A stretch of DNA of 25,715 nucleotides from Tetrahymena elliotti 4EA (lineage: Eukaryota > Ciliophora > Oligohymenophorea > Hymenostomatida > Tetrahymenidae), in contig JH720332.1 of the NCBI GenBank assembly GCA_000231825.2, positions 77,293-103,007 of the forward strand, given 5' to 3'. The notes under the pieces are model-generated. The model saw only the letters and a list, made by a program, of their open reading frames with translations, searched no databases and was not told the DNA's origin. Shown here piece by piece: positions 22,864 through 25,715 of the stretch. The translations under genes were made by a program, and so were the position numbers. How positions within the stretch are numbered: the first letter of the stretch is position 1; every line of letters begins with the position of its first letter.

Positions 22864-23687
22864 ATATTTTTAGTACATAAATAAAATTTTAGAAAAGCTT
22901 AATCTGAATCATTGGTTGGTTACATTATATTTTTTGTTAACTCTTGTAAATCAGTTTTAATTTAATAGTAAAATAATTTAACCATTTTTATAGGATTTTT
23001 ATACTCATAGATATTTCACATTAGAAATTTGAATTATTTAGAGTAATTTCCTTTAATTTTTTTTAAGAGAAGTAAAATACTTATCAAATAATTATTTAAA
23101 TAATTTGTAATTAATTCATTGTAAAAAACAAAATAATTAGATTTAAATGAAATATTTTTAAGTATTGAAACATAAAAATCCTCCAAAACCCTAATTTTTT
23201 TAACACCAATAGTTGATTAACTTGTAAAAGAATAAACAGGGTTGAGTTCATAATTTAAAAATATTTACTTATAAATTGAAAAAGTATTCGAATAATTTTA
23301 ATATTCTAATTTGTAATAATTATAAAAGAATAAAAGAGGCAATCTAAAAAACAATAATTAGTTTTTAATCAATCAATTTGAAATGAAAAACACTACAATA
23401 GAGATTATTTTTTAATAATACATTAACATAGACTTGTCATTTTCAATGTGATTAACTTGTTAAAAATATTAAAAGGTTTGAGTTAGCAATTTAAAAATAT
23501 TAATAAAATTAATTTAACAAATGCTACATAACTTTTAATATTATAAAATTTTTTGATGTTGTAATAATTTCTAATATTCTAATATGGTAAATATTCTAAT
23601 ATTTACATTTTATTAATTTACAAATTCATATTTATTCACTAAATTTTTATAATTCAGATATTTTTAAAAACAAAAAGATTGTCGAAA
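22864..23687 (+). repeat. Upstream flank of GTPase unit B (duplicated region)
   Basis: This is the counterpart of 19441-20399. Offset between the copies falls from about 3423 bp at the left end to 3390 bp where the shared GAATGTTCTT occurs (20471 and 23861), so small insertions and deletions have accumulated. The internal repeat is present twice here too (about 23225 and 23460). Confidence 0.75.
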
Positions 23688-25715
23688 ATGGGTAATTAGT
23701 AGCCATAATAAAAACAATAATAATAGGTAGGTATGTAAGCTCAATTAAAATTGGTGTAAAGCCAAAGCATACAGTATACGTTATTATAACAGTAATAATA
23801 ATAATAGCAAGTTTAGTAAACTTAATTTGTTTAAATATTAAAAGATAAAAAGTATTAACAGAATGTTCTTTGTAACCTAGTTGGAGATGGAAATTTTATT
23901 TCTTTAACTTTTGGAGATGGAGACTATGATTAATAGATGAGAGATTCTGAGTTCCTTAAGTTCTTGGATATGTATTCATAAAATAAGATAAAATTAATAA
24001 CAACTATGGGAGAAACAGGTGAAGGGAAGTCTTTGATTTAAAATTTTATGATCTAATAATTTTAGAATCTACCTTATTGTGTAGAAGTATTTCCTGTTGG
24101 AAAGACTATTGAAAGTGTAACTAAGGGAATAAAATTTTACTACCCTTAAATCTTAAAAGAATATTAGGATTACAAAGATGAAATTGTGGTTTTTTTTGAC
24201 TGTGAAGGCTTTGATCTCACAGCTGGCGAAAACGATCTTCATATGAAAAATTTAAAGAAATTAGTGTGTTTGATAGCTAATTTATCTACTTGTCTTATCT
24301 ATGTTCACTGTAATACAAGATTAAAAATAGGCTTCTAAAGTATATTAAATTTGCTTAATTTAGATAATGATAAAAATAAAGATCCTCATAATAACTTTAT
24401 TGAAATTCATAATAAGTGGAATGGAGAAGAATCAGAATCATTTAAAGATAAAAATGAATTTATCTAAAAAGTCTTTTACTTAAGATAATTGAATTTCAAA
24501 AATAAACAGATTGTGGTAGATGAAAATTACAATGAATTTATTTAGGAAATAAAATTTCTTACAGAATTTTGTAAGGAATCAGAATATTCTAACTCTTAAA
24601 GCAGTTGCTAAGCTTTTTAAACAGAATAAACTTGTAAAAGTTTTAAAGAAATGCTTATATGTTGCTTTTAGATAATTGATAAATAAATGAATTGCACAAC
24701 ATAATTATTCCTTGAATTTGTTAACAAATAATTAGAAATAAAGTAAGATCATTCAAAAATTATGAATAATATTAGAAAATAAACCATTTATCTTTAAGAA
24801 AAGCTATATAAAATTCTAAACAAGAATTCAAGAGAAAATTATAAATCTTAACTCCTGTATGATTTATCTTAGGTATCTTTTTAAACCTATTACTCTAGGT
24901 AATTTAAAAAATAATTTGAGAAAGCATCAAAGAGATGGTATGAATAATATAATAATGCTATCAAGAATATGCTTGATAAATCTTAAAAAGAGAGACAATT
25001 GAGTCTTTCAGAGTAAAATGAAATATTAGAATAATATCACAATTTAGATTCTGCTAAACCATATGAAATTAGAATTTATGAAAAAAATTTTAATCCTAAC
25101 AAAGATTCAGAAGATTTTGCTCAAAAACTAGCTTTGGGACTCATTTTAGATTTATCTTCTTTATCAGTTTTATTAGGTGGAGAGATTTGTGCAGCCGAAG
25201 GATTAATTTTGGTAGTTGGACCAAAACTCTTAATAGCATCCTCTTGTTTAGCAATAGCAGCATTATCTACTTTAGTGGTAGCAGTTTATTAATTCAATAA
25301 ATTTCTAGTAAAAAAGTCTTTGTTTTCAAAATTTTAACAGGGATTATTTAAATTAATTGGAGAAAACAAATTAATTGCAAATTCTTAAACAAATATCAAT
25401 AAAATAAAGACCTTTATTCTGTCAGTAATCCCTAAATTTGAGCAGTATGTTTCTAATATATAAAGCTTAGAAGAAAAAGATGCTCTGTATTTTACAATTT
25501 TCATTAATAATTTAACCTAACCATTAGATTAAAAGAAATTAGACCAATAAAAAAATCCATCATTTTAAATTGACTATAAAATTTTTATTTGGGCCTTTTT
25601 ACACTTTAATTAGATGCAAGACAAAAACATTTCTTAAATTTATAAACTAAACTGTGATTTTAAAAAAGAAATTTTGGATGAACATTTCCGTTTGGTAGGA
25701 AGTAGTAAGAGTGTT
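23688..25715 (+). CDS. GBP/atlastin-like large GTPase, copy B, cut by window end
   Basis: The frame is open for 676 codons from ATG 23688 to the last base. It starts MGNQQPQ, has the P-loop GETGEGKS at residues 108-115, TKGI and DCEGFD, the same hydrophobic segment (LGLILDLSSLSVLLGG) and the same C-terminal region, ending inside EHFRLVGSSKSV. Compared with copy A it carries 34 extra N-terminal residues, mostly Gln, and has EIHNKWNG at the base-recognition position. The open frame suggests the copy is functional, and about 80 residues should lie beyond the edge. The tandem head-to-tail arrangement with copy A indicates recent duplication. Confidence 0.85.

Noticed and set aside
1..25715. tRNA, rRNA and CRISPR features
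   Set aside because: No cloverleaf with A/B boxes, no rRNA core sequence and no regularly spaced repeats were seen on either strand.

Overview
The window reads as nuclear DNA of a ciliate, most likely a Tetrahymena species. It is extremely AT-rich. Genes stay open only when TAA and TAG are read as glutamine and TGA is the sole stop; standard-code translation breaks every real gene here. The spliceable introns are short, AT-rich and GT-AG.

Left part (1-8016). A leucine-rich-repeat (LRR) gene is cut off by the left edge (1-558, minus). A full paralogue of 517 aa lies at 5242-6795 (minus). Between them is a roughly 4.7-kb AT-rich spacer holding transposon debris: two related copies of a repeated element (about 1208-1650 and 2008-3100), a small palindromic element (1772-1888), and a reading frame ending in a recognisable hAT-transposase dimerisation region (3071-3919, plus). 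A cryptic intron-containing minus-strand gene or pseudogene occupies about 4280-5141. The upstream region of the LRR genes recurs at 7553-7634 beside an orphan LRR fragment.

Middle (8017-16552). A 1268-aa protein with a long Gln/Asn-rich N-terminus and a C-terminal TBC (Rab-GAP) domain is encoded by four exons (8017-11979, minus). Next come a 316-bp-period tandem repeat with a conserved hairpin, and a many-exon minus-strand gene of unknown function (13702 to about 16440) whose twelve visible exons all join in phase.

Right part (16553-25715). A well-conserved Cu/Zn superoxide dismutase with one intron (18022-18783, plus) is followed by a tandem duplication, period about 3.4 kb. Each unit carries one large dynamin-superfamily GTPase of the guanylate-binding-protein/atlastin type. 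Copy A (20400-22577) is complete at 725 aa; copy B (23688 onward) runs off the right edge. Both start Met-Gly-Asn (possible N-myristoylation), have a P-loop and the Thr-Lys-Gly and Asp-x-Glu-Gly motifs, lack a recognisable Arg-Asp base-recognition motif, and carry a hydrophobic segment near residue 450.

The genes look like independent loci, not an operon: orientation is mixed and spacers are long. The recurrent theme is local duplication (LRR pair, GTPase pair, intergenic repeats). All calls come from reading the sequence by eye; no database search was possible.
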